Assembly (NCBI GenBank): GCA_023430285.1
Contig: JAEZAV010000006.1
Coordinates: 1-16,039 of the forward strand
Direction of reading: 5' to 3'
DNA: 16,039 nt
From: Methanobacteriota archaeon
GTDB lineage: Archaea > Methanobacteriota > Methanobacteria > Methanobacteriales > Methanobacteriaceae
Position numbers and translations under genes: made by a program. The notes under the pieces are model-generated. The model searched no databases. It saw only the letters and a program-made list of their open reading frames with translations, and had not been told where the DNA came from. Positions 1 through 7,870 of this stretch are shown here, in pieces (position 1 is the first letter of the stretch; the number at the start of each line of letters is the position of its first letter).

Positions 1-1
1 T

Positions 2-610
2 CTTTCAACCATGGGTTTTGAATTTGTTGTGGTGGATGATGGTTCAATGGATGGAACCAACAACATAGTAAAAAAATTTATTGAAGAAAATAATCATGGA
101 TTCATTTGTAGACACCTTCTAAACAGAGGACTGGGTGCTGCAATCAAAACAGGCATAGAAGCGTCTCTAGAAGAGAATGCAGATGTTATAGTAACATTTG
201 ATGCTGATGGACAGCATGATCCCAACGATATCTACACTGTGATAAATCCAATAATCCATCAAGAGGCAGATGTCTGTATTGGAACCAGAGATTTTAATGA
301 TATGCCTAGAAGTAAAAAATATGGAAATTCTGTGATGAACCTCATCACCATGATATTCTACGGTATAAAAGTTGGGGACTCCCAATCAGGATTAAGGGCA
401 TTTAACAAGAAGGCTGCAAAAGCCATTATCATAAATGCCAGGGATTATGGAGTTTCCTCTGAAATCATAGGAGAAATTAAAAGACAAAACTTGGAGCTTA
501 AGGAAGTACCAATGAAAACTATTTACACAGACTACACAATGAAGAAGGGTACCAACCTGTTTGAGGGTTTGAAAATACTTTCGAAGCTCATCTTCAAACT
601 GTTTAAATAA
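2..610 (+). CDS. GT2 family glycosyltransferase, DPM1/polyprenyl-phosphate sugar synthase-like (5' end cut off by window)
   Basis: The gene is open from the first bases of the window, in the frame beginning at base 2, and an ATG at 11 falls inside the fold. It therefore probably starts upstream, with roughly 30-35 N-terminal residues (the usual PAYNE-type strand) missing. Visible GT-A motifs are VVVDDGSMDGT near the start (nucleotide-sugar binding) and FDADGQHDP about 60 residues later, which carries the metal-binding DxD. This pattern is typical of dolichol-phosphate mannose synthase-like GT2 enzymes, which move a sugar from a nucleotide donor to a polyprenyl phosphate at the cytoplasmic membrane face. 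There is no transmembrane segment. The C-terminus (LFEGLKILSKLIFKLFK) is a basic amphipathic helix that could lie on the membrane. A DUF2304 membrane protein gene follows, a common pairing for this type. The sugar and acceptor are unknown. Confidence 0.85.
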   Translation, partial: LSTMGFEFVVVDDGSMDGTNNIVKKFIEENNHGFICRHLLNRGLGAAIKTGIEASLEENADVIVTFDADGQHDPNDIYTVINPIIHQEADVCIGTRDFNDMPRSKKYGNSVMNLITMIFYGIKVGDSQSGLRAFNKKAAKAIIINARDYGVSSEIIGEIKRQNLELKEVPMKTIYTDYTMKKGTNLFEGLKILSKLIFKLFK

Positions 611-634
611 AAATCAAATTCCAATTTATTAACC

Positions 635-661
635 AAATTTTTTTTTATAGAAAAAAAATTT
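635..661 (+). terminator. Hairpin plus oligo-T terminator after the GT2 gene
   Basis: A perfect 11-bp inverted repeat (AAATTTTTTTT at 635-645, matched by 651-661) surrounds a 5-nt loop. The left arm belongs to a run of nine T (638-646). Oligo-T tracts are the usual archaeal intrinsic termination signal. It lies 25 nt after the GT2 stop codon and before the TATA-like box of the next gene, so the two genes are probably transcribed separately. Confidence 0.6.
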
Positions 662-698
662 AGGATTGAACACCAATAAATCAAAAGAAAGCATGGAA

Positions 699-709
699 TT
701 TAATATAAA
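699..709 (+). promoter_or_regulatory. TATA-box-like promoter of the DUF2304 gene
   Basis: The stretch TTAATATAAA has its centre about 26 nt upstream of the ATG at 731. Archaeal TATA boxes sit about 26 nt before the transcription start, so the mRNA may begin at or next to the start codon. This agrees with the lack of a clear Shine-Dalgarno sequence before 731. Confidence 0.45.
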
Positions 710-730
710 AAAATTTTTTGGGACAAAAAA

Positions 731-1111
731 ATGTTGATGATATACCAAGTAATAGCAATTATTTTGGGAATTTTGGCGATAGTACTGAGCATACTAAGAT
801 TCAGAGACGGTAAAATGTCTCTTGGAATGATGTTTGTTTGGATACTCATATGGTTGGGAGTCATCTTTATAGCCATTGATCCAAACTCAACCAACTTCCT
901 TGCTGTTTACACTGGAATAGGAAGAGGTTTGGACTTTGTTCTTATAATTGGCCTGCTTCTATGTTTCTACTTGATCTTCAAGATGTACAACAAAATAGAA
1001 ACTGTAGAAGAAGAACTAACTGATCTGGTACGCGAACTTGCTCTGGCAAGGAAGATGGGAGAAGATACTAAAGAAAAGGATAAAACAAAATCTTCTTCAG
1101 ATCAGATTTAA
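731..1111 (+). CDS. DUF2304 small membrane protein
   Basis: This 126-residue protein has three hydrophobic helices at roughly residues 2-20, 33-52 and 64-86. A charged, heptad-like tail follows (about residues 88-110, KIETVEEELTDLVRELALA) that can form a coiled coil, and a polar lysine/serine-rich end closes the protein. Size and layout match DUF2304 proteins, whose genes often lie next to soluble DPM1-like GT2 genes, as here. No enzyme motif is visible. By analogy with DPM3, it could anchor or activate the preceding glycosyltransferase at the membrane; this is inference. Translation could start at ATG 731 or at the in-frame ATG 737. There is no strong ribosome-binding site, and a TATA-like box about 26 nt upstream suggests a leaderless or nearly leaderless message. 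Confidence 0.8.
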   Translation: MLMIYQVIAIILGILAIVLSILRFRDGKMSLGMMFVWILIWLGVIFIAIDPNSTNFLAVYTGIGRGLDFVLIIGLLLCFYLIFKMYNKIETVEEELTDLVRELALARKMGEDTKEKDKTKSSSDQI

Positions 1112-1183
1112 ATCAGTCTTCTAAAAAAAAATCCACGGGAAATATTGATATCTTTTAATTTTTTACCCTTAAAATAGTTAAAA

Positions 1184-1192
1184 TTTTAATTA
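1184..1192 (+). promoter_or_regulatory. TATA-like element of the first GT4 gene
   Basis: TTTTAATTA is centred 27 nt before ATG 1215, and no Shine-Dalgarno motif lies between. It overlaps a 12-bp AT palindrome (1178-1189). The position suggests transcription starting at or near the start codon. AT-rich surroundings limit confidence. Confidence 0.35.
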
Positions 1193-1214
1193 AATTGGCT
1201 CTGGACGCGATTAA

Positions 1215-2405
1215 ATGAGAATCGGATATTTTGTGGGGCATTTCCCATACCCAAACTTAGTAAACACTCCTGATTATATAAATAAATATGCACATGGTGG
1301 CACTGAAATTGCGGCTTACAACTTGGCTGTTAACATGGCTAAAAGGGGTAACATGGTTGATGTTTTTACAACATCCATAGATTCTAAAAATAGTGTTGAA
1401 CTCTACCCCAACATGAAGGTTCATCGCCATGCTACAAGTTTAAAAATAGCTAGTGCCAACCCATCCATCAAACTTATATACAACCCATTAAATTATGATA
1501 TGGACATTGTACATGCACATTCGCCCATACCCTACTCTGATCTTCCAGCACTCCTCTATGCAAAACGTAAAAAGCTCCCATTCATTTTAACATACCAGTT
1601 TGATGGTGTTGAAACTGGTGGAAGTTTCGCAAGAAATGCAGGGGTTTCACTCTACAACAAACTGTTCATACATAGGGTTCTTAAATCTGCAGATACTATA
1701 ATCGCAACAACCCAGTCATATGCAAAAGAATCACCATTTCTACGGAGATACCTCGATAAAATCGTAGTTATACCCAATGGAATTAATATTGAAGAGGTTA
1801 CAACCCCCGTAACAAAGGAAAAATCCAGGGAAATATTGGGCCTGCCCCAAGATTCAGAAATCATACTATTTTTCGGAAGCCTCGTTGAGTACAAAGGACC
1901 AGACATCCTTTTAAAAGCATTTAAATTAGTTAAAAATGTTTTTCCAACTGCAAAACTAATATTTGCAGGGCGTGGACACATGGATAACCAGCTTAAGGAA
2001 ACTGCTAAACAGATGAAAATTTCTGATGATATTATATTCACAGGATTCGTGGAAGATGATGAAAAACCACTCTACTACAAGGCTGCAGACATATTCTGTT
2101 TACCCTCAACAACCCTAGCAGAATCATTTGGAATAGTTAACCTTGAAGCAATGGCAGCAGGATTACCCATAGTATCGTCAGATCTGGGGGGAATTCCAGA
2201 CATAGTTAAAAACGGTGTTAACGGACTTTTAGCCAAGCCCTACGATTTTGAAACTGTAGCCAAACACCTCACAAAACTGCTTGAAAATGAAGAAATGAGG
2301 GAAGAAATGGGACAGAATGGATTAAAAATGGTAAATAATTATACTTGGGATGAAGTAACAACAAAAACAGAAAATCTCTACAAAAAACTCATTGAAAATC
2401 ATTAA
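1215..2405 (+). CDS. GT4 family (GT-B fold) glycosyltransferase
   Basis: A 396-residue retaining glycosyltransferase that probably adds a sugar from a nucleotide donor to a lipid-linked glycan at the inner membrane face. The N-terminal acceptor domain carries the glycine loop HGGTEIAAYNLA (about residues 27-38) and DIVHAHSPIPYSDLP (97-111). The donor domain contains PNGIN (187-191), FFGSLVEYKGPDILLKAF (219-236) and the complete EX7E motif ESFGIVNLE (Glu303 and Glu311), followed by AMAAGLPIVSSDLGGIPDIV. Its length of about 390 residues is normal for GT4. No membrane segment or signal peptide is seen. The start at ATG 1215 is the natural N-terminus (MRIGYF strand) although no ribosome-binding site precedes it. 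It opens a run of four GT4 genes on the same strand. The sugar transferred cannot be read from the sequence. Confidence 0.9.
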   Translation: MRIGYFVGHFPYPNLVNTPDYINKYAHGGTEIAAYNLAVNMAKRGNMVDVFTTSIDSKNSVELYPNMKVHRHATSLKIASANPSIKLIYNPLNYDMDIVHAHSPIPYSDLPALLYAKRKKLPFILTYQFDGVETGGSFARNAGVSLYNKLFIHRVLKSADTIIATTQSYAKESPFLRRYLDKIVVIPNGINIEEVTTPVTKEKSREILGLPQDSEIILFFGSLVEYKGPDILLKAFKLVKNVFPTAKLIFAGRGHMDNQLKETAKQMKISDDIIFTGFVEDDEKPLYYKAADIFCLPSTTLAESFGIVNLEAMAAGLPIVSSDLGGIPDIVKNGVNGLLAKPYDFETVAKHLTKLLENEEMREEMGQNGLKMVNNYTWDEVTTKTENLYKKLIENH

Positions 2406-2419
2406 AATTCCATTATAAC

Positions 2420-2433
2420 AGAAAATATAAAAG
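2420..2433 (+). promoter_or_regulatory. Probable BRE/TATA promoter of the tandem GT4 genes
   Basis: AGAAAATATAAAAGG has a purine-rich BRE-like half followed by TATAAAA (2426-2432). It would place transcription start near 2452-2456 and leave a 5' leader of about 50 nt that includes the GGAG ribosome-binding site at 2494-2497. Confidence 0.5.
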
Positions 2434-2507
2434 GTCAAACCATTTAAAATGATATAACAGCCAAATAATATTTATTAAAATTCTAAACTAACTGGAGACA
2501 AAGTTTT

Positions 2508-3677
2508 ATGCTGGAAATAGATTACATCAACGGTCCAAAATCAGATAAAATGTTTGGAATGTACAAATATCAGATGGAAATAAGGAAAAGACTTGATGTA
2601 ATTTTAAATGTCATAGAATATGATTCCATAATGCAAAACCTCGAAAAACGATTAACACCTCCAAACAACACAGATGCTAAAGCCCAGAAAAAATCCGATG
2701 AAAATTCAAATGACTCAGGGATCAAAAATTTTCTTTTTAATCAGGCAAGAAAATCAGTACAGGAAATTGACAGATACAGGTACAGATTAATAGTTAAAAA
2801 CAGCATCCATCAAGATAATATCAAACATTTAACCAACCAAGAACTTGCCTACCTTTTAAATCACATGGATCTGGATAAAACTGTTGTTACATGTTACGAT
2901 CTAATTCCTTGGGTTTTTGAGAATGATCATGGTAATTACTGGAAGAATATCATGATGGGTTTAAGAAAATCAGACCGTATCATAACCATTTCAGAATTTT
3001 CAAAGATGGAGATAATGAGAGAACTAAACTATCCAGAAGAAAGGATAGATATAGTTAGTGTTGCTGTTGATCATGAAGTTTACCATCCCAAAAGGGATAA
3101 AACCATATTAAAACGATTTAATATTCCTGAAAACCAAAAAACCATTCTCTACGTTGGATCAGAAACTCCTAGAATGAACTTGGATTTTCTTTTAAAATCA
3201 CTTTCCAAACTCAAAAAAATATATCCTGATTTTAAATTGATAAAAGTTGGAGATCCACAAAGCTTTGGTGCCAGGGAACATTTTTTAAACACAATTAAAG
3301 CAACTGGACTGGAAAAAAACGTGATATTCACGGGTTACGTGGCTGAAGAAGAACTTCCCAAATGGTACAATGCTGCGGATATGCTGGTTTATCCCTGTTT
3401 ATATGCAGGGTTTGGAGTGCCTCCACTCGAAGCAATGGCATGTGGAACTCCTGTCATAACATCAAACACGAGTTCTCTTCCTGAGGTTGTTGGAGATGCA
3501 GGGGTAATGGTTGATCCAAACGACACAGATGCATTGTCAAAATCAATGTTCGAACTTTTAACCAACGAATCCAGAAATGAAGAACTGGTTCAAAGGGGTT
3601 TGAAACGATCAAAATTGTTCCAATGGGATGAAAGTGCTAATACAACCGGGAAAATTTATAGGGAATTAGATCAGTAG
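2508..3677 (+). CDS. GT4-type glycosyltransferase, tandem paralogue A (altered EX7E motif)
   Basis: A 389-residue GT-B protein. The N-terminal half (EIDYINGP..KMFGMYKYQMEI) lacks the usual GGxE loop, and residues about 50-72 form a polar, variable linker. Family features in the donor half are DRIITISEFSK (156-166), VDHEVYHP (187-194), ILYVGSETPRMN (213-224), NVIFTGYVAEEELPKWYNAADM and YAGFGVPPLEAMACGTPVITSN. In that last motif the first catalytic Glu of EX7E is Ala300, while the second is kept (Glu308). The protein is closely similar along its whole length to the next gene product, indicating tandem duplication. A GGAG ribosome-binding site at 2494-2497 supports ATG 2508. The next gene starts 41 nt after the stop, so co-transcription is likely. 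It presumably extends a surface glycan; donor and acceptor are unknown. Confidence 0.88.
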   Translation: MLEIDYINGPKSDKMFGMYKYQMEIRKRLDVILNVIEYDSIMQNLEKRLTPPNNTDAKAQKKSDENSNDSGIKNFLFNQARKSVQEIDRYRYRLIVKNSIHQDNIKHLTNQELAYLLNHMDLDKTVVTCYDLIPWVFENDHGNYWKNIMMGLRKSDRIITISEFSKMEIMRELNYPEERIDIVSVAVDHEVYHPKRDKTILKRFNIPENQKTILYVGSETPRMNLDFLLKSLSKLKKIYPDFKLIKVGDPQSFGAREHFLNTIKATGLEKNVIFTGYVAEEELPKWYNAADMLVYPCLYAGFGVPPLEAMACGTPVITSNTSSLPEVVGDAGVMVDPNDTDALSKSMFELLTNESRNEELVQRGLKRSKLFQWDESANTTGKIYRELDQ

Positions 3678-3718
3678 AGGATTGGATATTTAGGAAACAA
3701 GTAAATTAGTGGTGCTCT

Positions 3719-4891
3719 ATGGAAATCGAATATATTAATGGTGTTGAAACTTCGAAGATATTTGGTAGATCCAAGTATCAGATGGAGATATTTGGGAGAA
3801 TCAATGATGTAACTCTTAACATCATTGAATACAAACCTTTAGCAGATATCTTGAAAAAAAGGATGAATATGGTCCCTGAAAAATCAAGTGCAGGCACTGG
3901 AAATTTTCAAGGAGAAGAACCCGGAAAAGTTTCCAGCTTCCTCTATAAAACAGCTTTTGGGATGATGGACAGAATGGATCAGTACAGGTACATTCATGAA
4001 ATAAAGGGGAAGTTGAAGGAAGAAAATATCAAGCACATAACAACCCAAGAACTTGCATACGTCTTAAAATCTCTGGAAAATTATAAGACAGTGTTAACAT
4101 GTTTTGATCTTATTCCATGGGTCTATGAAAATGACAGATCATTTATTTGGAAGGAAAATATGAAGTGGATGCCTACGGCAGACCGTATCATAACCATATC
4201 AGAGTTTTCGAAGAAGGAAATTCTCAAATATTTGGATTATCCCGAAGAAAAAATTGACATAGTGTACCCTGCAGTGGATCACAGGCTTTACCAACCCATT
4301 ACAAGTAAGGAAATCTTAAAACAATTCAATATTTCAGATAGAGATAAGGTAGTGCTTTATGTAGGTTCAGAAACACCAAGACAAAATGTTCCTGACTTAA
4401 TAAGGGCGTTTAACAAACTTAAAAAAGCGATGCCCAATGTTAAGCTTTTAAAAATAGGTGAATCGCAAAGTAACGATTCACGTGTGGAACTCTTAAAGTT
4501 AATAAAACAGCTGGATTTGGTGGACGATGTGATATTTGCAGGCTATGTGGCAGAACCAGAAATGCCTGAATGGTACAGTGCTGCTGATCTGCTAGTATAC
4601 CCATGTGAATATGCAGGCTTTGGTCTTCCACCCCTTGAAGCAATGGCATGTGGAACTCCAGTCATAACATCGAACACAACTTCACTTCCCGAGGTTGTTG
4701 GAGAAGCAGGGATCATGTTGGATCCACACGATGAAGAAAAACTCTCAAAGGAGATGTACAGAGTTTTAAACGATGAAAAACTAGCAGGTAACATGATACA
4801 AATGGGATTAGAAAGGTCAAAACTATTTGAGTGGGATGAATCTGCACAACAAACAATGGAAGTGTACAGATCAATGGAAAAGGGCAGGTAA
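3719..4891 (+). CDS. GT4-type glycosyltransferase, tandem paralogue B (altered EX7E motif)
   Basis: A 390-residue paralogue of the preceding protein. Shared blocks are EIEYING, SKYQMEIFGRI, NIKHITTQELAYVL, LTCFDLIPWVYEND, DRIITISEFSK, LYVGSETPRQN and PPLEAMACGTPVITSNTTSLPEVVGEAG. As in paralogue A, the EX7E motif reads AGFGLPPLE: Ala299 replaces the first Glu and Glu307 keeps the second. A different Glu (297) lies two residues upstream. The variable region at about 50-72 is unrelated in sequence to paralogue A, as expected for a linker. A GGTG ribosome-binding site at 3711-3714 supports ATG 3719. The next gene starts 6 nt after this stop, so the genes almost certainly share one mRNA. Likely role: adding one sugar during assembly of a surface polysaccharide or N-glycan. 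Confidence 0.88.
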   Translation: MEIEYINGVETSKIFGRSKYQMEIFGRINDVTLNIIEYKPLADILKKRMNMVPEKSSAGTGNFQGEEPGKVSSFLYKTAFGMMDRMDQYRYIHEIKGKLKEENIKHITTQELAYVLKSLENYKTVLTCFDLIPWVYENDRSFIWKENMKWMPTADRIITISEFSKKEILKYLDYPEEKIDIVYPAVDHRLYQPITSKEILKQFNISDRDKVVLYVGSETPRQNVPDLIRAFNKLKKAMPNVKLLKIGESQSNDSRVELLKLIKQLDLVDDVIFAGYVAEPEMPEWYSAADLLVYPCEYAGFGLPPLEAMACGTPVITSNTTSLPEVVGEAGIMLDPHDEEKLSKEMYRVLNDEKLAGNMIQMGLERSKLFEWDESAQQTMEVYRSMEKGR

Positions 4892-4897
4892 TAAAAT

Positions 4898-5998
4898 ATG
4901 GATATTGGAATTGTTCATCCAGAGTTAATATATCCAAGGGGTGCTGAAAAACAGCTTTGCAAATTAAGCTACCATTTAACTAAAATGGGAAACAACGTCA
5001 CTATTTACACCTTTGAGAAGAATGACAACTACATATTCGATCCACTCCTGGAAAATATTGAAATAATCTCTTTAAACAAGAAATGGGCAGTTAACTATCT
5101 TTTTGGTTTCAACAACGTTAGATGGAATCAAATGATCAAAAAGTTGTCAAAGGAAATAAAGGATCATGATGTTATAAACGCCCATAACCATCCTGCACAG
5201 TGGATATCCAGCTACACAGAAATACCCACAGTTTGGATGTGTAATGAACCATATTACTATGGTGAATCCAAATTGAACAATTACTTCAAGGATAAGGATA
5301 GAAAATTGAGTTCCAATGTGAAACTCACCCTGGCCTTTAACCAGAGAATGAAGGATATCATCAAGGAAATGTATCCAGACAACATTATGGATTTAACTGG
5401 ATCCGGTGTGGATCTGGAGAGAAAAATTCACCACGAAAACAATGAATACTTTGATTCAATCTTTGTAGGGCCATTACACCCTAAAAAAAGGCAGCTTGAC
5501 ATTATAAAAGCATTTGGAAAGATTAAGGATCGTATTCCCAATTCGAGACTCCACTTCGTAGGTGGAGAAGTTGGAGTTCTATCAAAGAAATATAAAAGAA
5601 CACTATTACAAACTGCAGCTGAATATCACGTTGATGTCAAGTTCTATGATTCAGTTTCTGATGAAGAATTGTACAGACTATACGACACTGCAGATATTTC
5701 AGTATTTGTCCCAGAATCTGAACCATGGGGTATATTTCCGTTAGAAACAATTCTAGGCGGAATAACAACCATAATTTCAGATGAATGTGGAGTTAAAGAT
5801 GCTCTTCCTGATGACAGTATGGTTGTTGAAACAGGAAATATCGAGGAACTCTCAAAGAAAATATTAGAAGTTCATGGTAACATGGAACATTACAGAAACT
5901 GGACTAAAAATGCTTCTAAATTAATAGCAGAAGAATATTCTTGGAAAGCCTATGCAAAGAGAATGGAAAATTTCTTTAAAAAGGCTATTAAAAGTTAA
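4898..5998 (+). CDS. GT4 family glycosyltransferase, last gene of the + strand run
   Basis: A 366-residue GT-B glycosyltransferase. The N-terminus has MDIGIVHPELIYPRGAEKQLC, with the RGAEK loop taking the place of GGxE. DVINAHNHPAQW lies at about 91-102. The donor domain has DSIFVGPLHPKKRQLDIIKAF (about 186-206), LHFVGGEVG and a complete EX7E motif EPWGIFPLE (Glu275 and Glu283). It is only distantly similar to the two preceding paralogues and keeps both Glu residues. It starts 6 nt after the previous stop, with AGGT at 4886-4889 overlapping that stop as ribosome-binding site, which indicates translational proximity in one operon. The protein is soluble or peripheral, with no membrane helix. 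A run of nine T follows 44 nt downstream. The sugar specificity is unknown. Confidence 0.88.
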   Translation: MDIGIVHPELIYPRGAEKQLCKLSYHLTKMGNNVTIYTFEKNDNYIFDPLLENIEIISLNKKWAVNYLFGFNNVRWNQMIKKLSKEIKDHDVINAHNHPAQWISSYTEIPTVWMCNEPYYYGESKLNNYFKDKDRKLSSNVKLTLAFNQRMKDIIKEMYPDNIMDLTGSGVDLERKIHHENNEYFDSIFVGPLHPKKRQLDIIKAFGKIKDRIPNSRLHFVGGEVGVLSKKYKRTLLQTAAEYHVDVKFYDSVSDEELYRLYDTADISVFVPESEPWGIFPLETILGGITTIISDECGVKDALPDDSMVVETGNIEELSKKILEVHGNMEHYRNWTKNASKLIAEEYSWKAYAKRMENFFKKAIKS

Positions 5999-6041
5999 AA
6001 GAAGCATATAATCAAAAATATTCATTCATCCAATTTATAAA

Positions 6042-6050
6042 TTTTTTTTT
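6042..6050 (+). terminator. Oligo-T terminator of the glycosyltransferase operon
   Basis: A run of nine T, 44 nt after the last glycosyltransferase stop codon and just before the converging flippase gene. Such T-runs terminate archaeal transcription without needing a hairpin. Confidence 0.55.
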
Positions 6051-6062
6051 AATCGCAGGCTT

Positions 6063-7502
6063 TTACTGGTTACCGTCCTTTTTTAAAACCCTTTTAAAGA
6101 TCTCAAGATCTTCCCTAGAAATTATTCTAGTTACAATCATTAGAACCATGAATAAAACTACCCCTGCAACTAATGCAATTATCCAGTTGATGTTCAATCT
6201 GAGGAAGTATGTCGCGGTTAACACCAATATGCTCACAGCTATTGTTTTCAAGAAGTTGTTGAACCATGATATGCTGCTGAAATATTTTGAGATGTAGATG
6301 ATCATGAGGCTGAACCCTGTAACTTCTGTAATCACCGTAGCTACCGATGCACCCACATAACTGTAGTGGGGAATCAGTACTAGATTTAATGCGACATTAA
6401 TAATGGCATTTATAGCTGTTACAATTAGAAGAATTCTTTGTTTGTTAATTGCACCTAAAATATTTCCAAATAGGTATGTGATGAAGATCACGGGCAAAAC
6501 AAATATCAAGGCTTGTAAAGCAAGGATAGATGCATCGTAGCCTGATCCATAGATGATGTATATTATTTTATCTGCAAATAACAGTACAAACACGAAGAAG
6601 AACATTGCAATGGCAAACAAATACTTCACAGACTTCTCATACTCCACCTTCAATAATTCCCTGTTGGATTCGTAGTGCTGGGACATCAAAGGAAATATGG
6701 ATATTAGGAAAACATTTGGTAAAAACATCAAAACAAATATGAGCTTGTAGGCAGCGTTGTAAATTCCAACAGCCGAATTATTAACCATAATTGAAAGCAT
6801 AAAAGAATCGATGTAAAAGTAGATAACAACTAAAATACTTGAAACTCCAAAGTAAAACGACTCTTGCAAAGTTAATTTCCAAAAGCTAAAATCTACTTGG
6901 ATACTCGGCATGAAAAACCTTTTTGAGAATATGATGAATGTGACAATTAAAACTAAAAGACTGGAGAAGAAGTACACCGATGACAATACCACAATATCTA
7001 ATCCCCTGTAAATAACCAGTAAAATACCTGAAATCATGATTATGGCGTTTAATACAATGGTTAAGGAGAGATACTCCATTTTTTCGTATGCTTGAAATAT
7101 TGAATTGAAAATTCCTGTAAATGCAGTCATTATAACAGACAAAGTAACAATATAAATTACGTTAGCAACTGTTTGAGGATAACCCACGATATAAACAAGT
7201 AATCCAATAACGCCAAACGTCAACAACGATAAAAAGAGTTTCATAACCGCAGTGTTTCCAATATACTTATTGGCAAGGGACTTGTCACGCGAAACTTCCC
7301 TGATTGTGAGGGTTGCAAGTCCAAAATCAGTTAACACTCCAAATATTCCTGTAATGGACAGGGCAAGTGAGAGAATTCCAAACCCTTCCACACCAAGGTA
7401 CCGGGCTGTGTAAAGTGTGGTGAAAAATCCCAGAAGATAACTCATTAAATTTGCAACTAAAAGGACCGTTGTATTTTTTGCTAAAGTACGTTCAGAACCC
7501 AT
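6063..7502 (-). CDS. Polysaccharide/oligosaccharide flippase (Wzx/RfbX type, MOP superfamily)
   Basis: A 479-residue, strongly hydrophobic protein with about 12-14 membrane helices. The N-terminal signature (LAKNTTVLLVANLMSYLLG, then ARYLGVEGFGILSLALS and LTDFGLATLTIREVSRD) is typical of the RfbX/Wzx branch of the MOP exporters, which flip undecaprenyl- or dolichyl-linked oligosaccharides across the membrane. A lysine-rich cytoplasmic tail (KRVLKKDGNQ) ends the protein. The start chosen is ATG 7500-7502, which has GGGTTG 5-10 nt upstream. An in-frame TTG at 7515-7517 would add five residues but has a poorer ribosome-binding site. It converges on the glycosyltransferase operon and is divergent from a GT2 gene, so it probably exports the glycan those enzymes build. 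A BRE/TATA promoter lies about 50 nt upstream. Confidence 0.9.
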   Translation of the reverse strand: MGSERTLAKNTTVLLVANLMSYLLGFFTTLYTARYLGVEGFGILSLALSITGIFGVLTDFGLATLTIREVSRDKSLANKYIGNTAVMKLFLSLLTFGVIGLLVYIVGYPQTVANVIYIVTLSVIMTAFTGIFNSIFQAYEKMEYLSLTIVLNAIIMISGILLVIYRGLDIVVLSSVYFFSSLLVLIVTFIIFSKRFFMPSIQVDFSFWKLTLQESFYFGVSSILVVIYFYIDSFMLSIMVNNSAVGIYNAAYKLIFVLMFLPNVFLISIFPLMSQHYESNRELLKVEYEKSVKYLFAIAMFFFVFVLLFADKIIYIIYGSGYDASILALQALIFVLPVIFITYLFGNILGAINKQRILLIVTAINAIINVALNLVLIPHYSYVGASVATVITEVTGFSLMIIYISKYFSSISWFNNFLKTIAVSILVLTATYFLRLNINWIIALVAGVVLFMVLMIVTRIISREDLEIFKRVLKKDGNQ

Positions 7503-7549
7503 GTTACAACCCAACAAATTTTAAGCTTCAATACTATTTTAAGTCCAAA

Positions 7550-7564
7550 TTATAAATATCTTTC
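7550..7564 (-). promoter_or_regulatory. BRE/TATA promoter of the flippase gene
   Basis: Read on the - strand, GAAAGA (BRE-like, purine-rich) is followed by TATTTATAA. Transcription would start near 7525-7530, giving a leader of about 25 nt with the GGGTTG ribosome-binding site. Confidence 0.55.
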
Positions 7565-7870
7565 AAATTATGCATGGAAAATCCAAATAAAATAATTACT
7601 CTGGGATATATAGGATCCAAACAAATAATTTAATCCCATTGAATTAATTAAGAGGAATCAACATTCACAAAATATATTCATTGCTTAGTTATAATTAAAC
7701 CTAAACCCTATTTTTACATTTATGGGATATTTATTTAACAACCTCATCAACATTTAGGTTAAAACTTATAGAACTTTGTAGGATCGTTTCATTATGGATA
7801 AGTATTAAATAATTATTTAAGAAAATAAAGTTTTAATTTAAGTTTCATTTATTTTAGGATGGTCTGTTTG
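7565..7870. other. Non-coding intergenic region between flippase and GT2 genes
   Basis: A very AT-rich divergent spacer of about 300 nt with no convincing gene; the longest open stretches start with ATG but end within about a dozen codons. It contains a widely spaced 8-bp inverted repeat (AACCTAAA at 7698-7705 and TTTAGGTT at 7753-7760). A perfect 16-bp palindrome, TTAAATAATTATTTAA, lies at 7805-7820 and probably overlaps the promoter of the + strand GT2 gene. Confidence 0.5.

Noticed and set aside
1652..2041. 129-codon - strand frame inside the first GT4 gene
   Set aside because: It covers the conserved GT-B donor domain on the opposite strand and shows no recognisable domain.
4440..4937. 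Overlapping 69-83 codon - strand frames in the second tandem GT4 gene
   Set aside because: Antisense shadows of a conserved glycosyltransferase domain; no motif or start signal.
7503..7517. TTG start five codons upstream for the flippase
   Set aside because: ATG 7502 has GGGTTG at a suitable distance and matches the usual N-terminus; the TTG has only a weak purine stretch before it.
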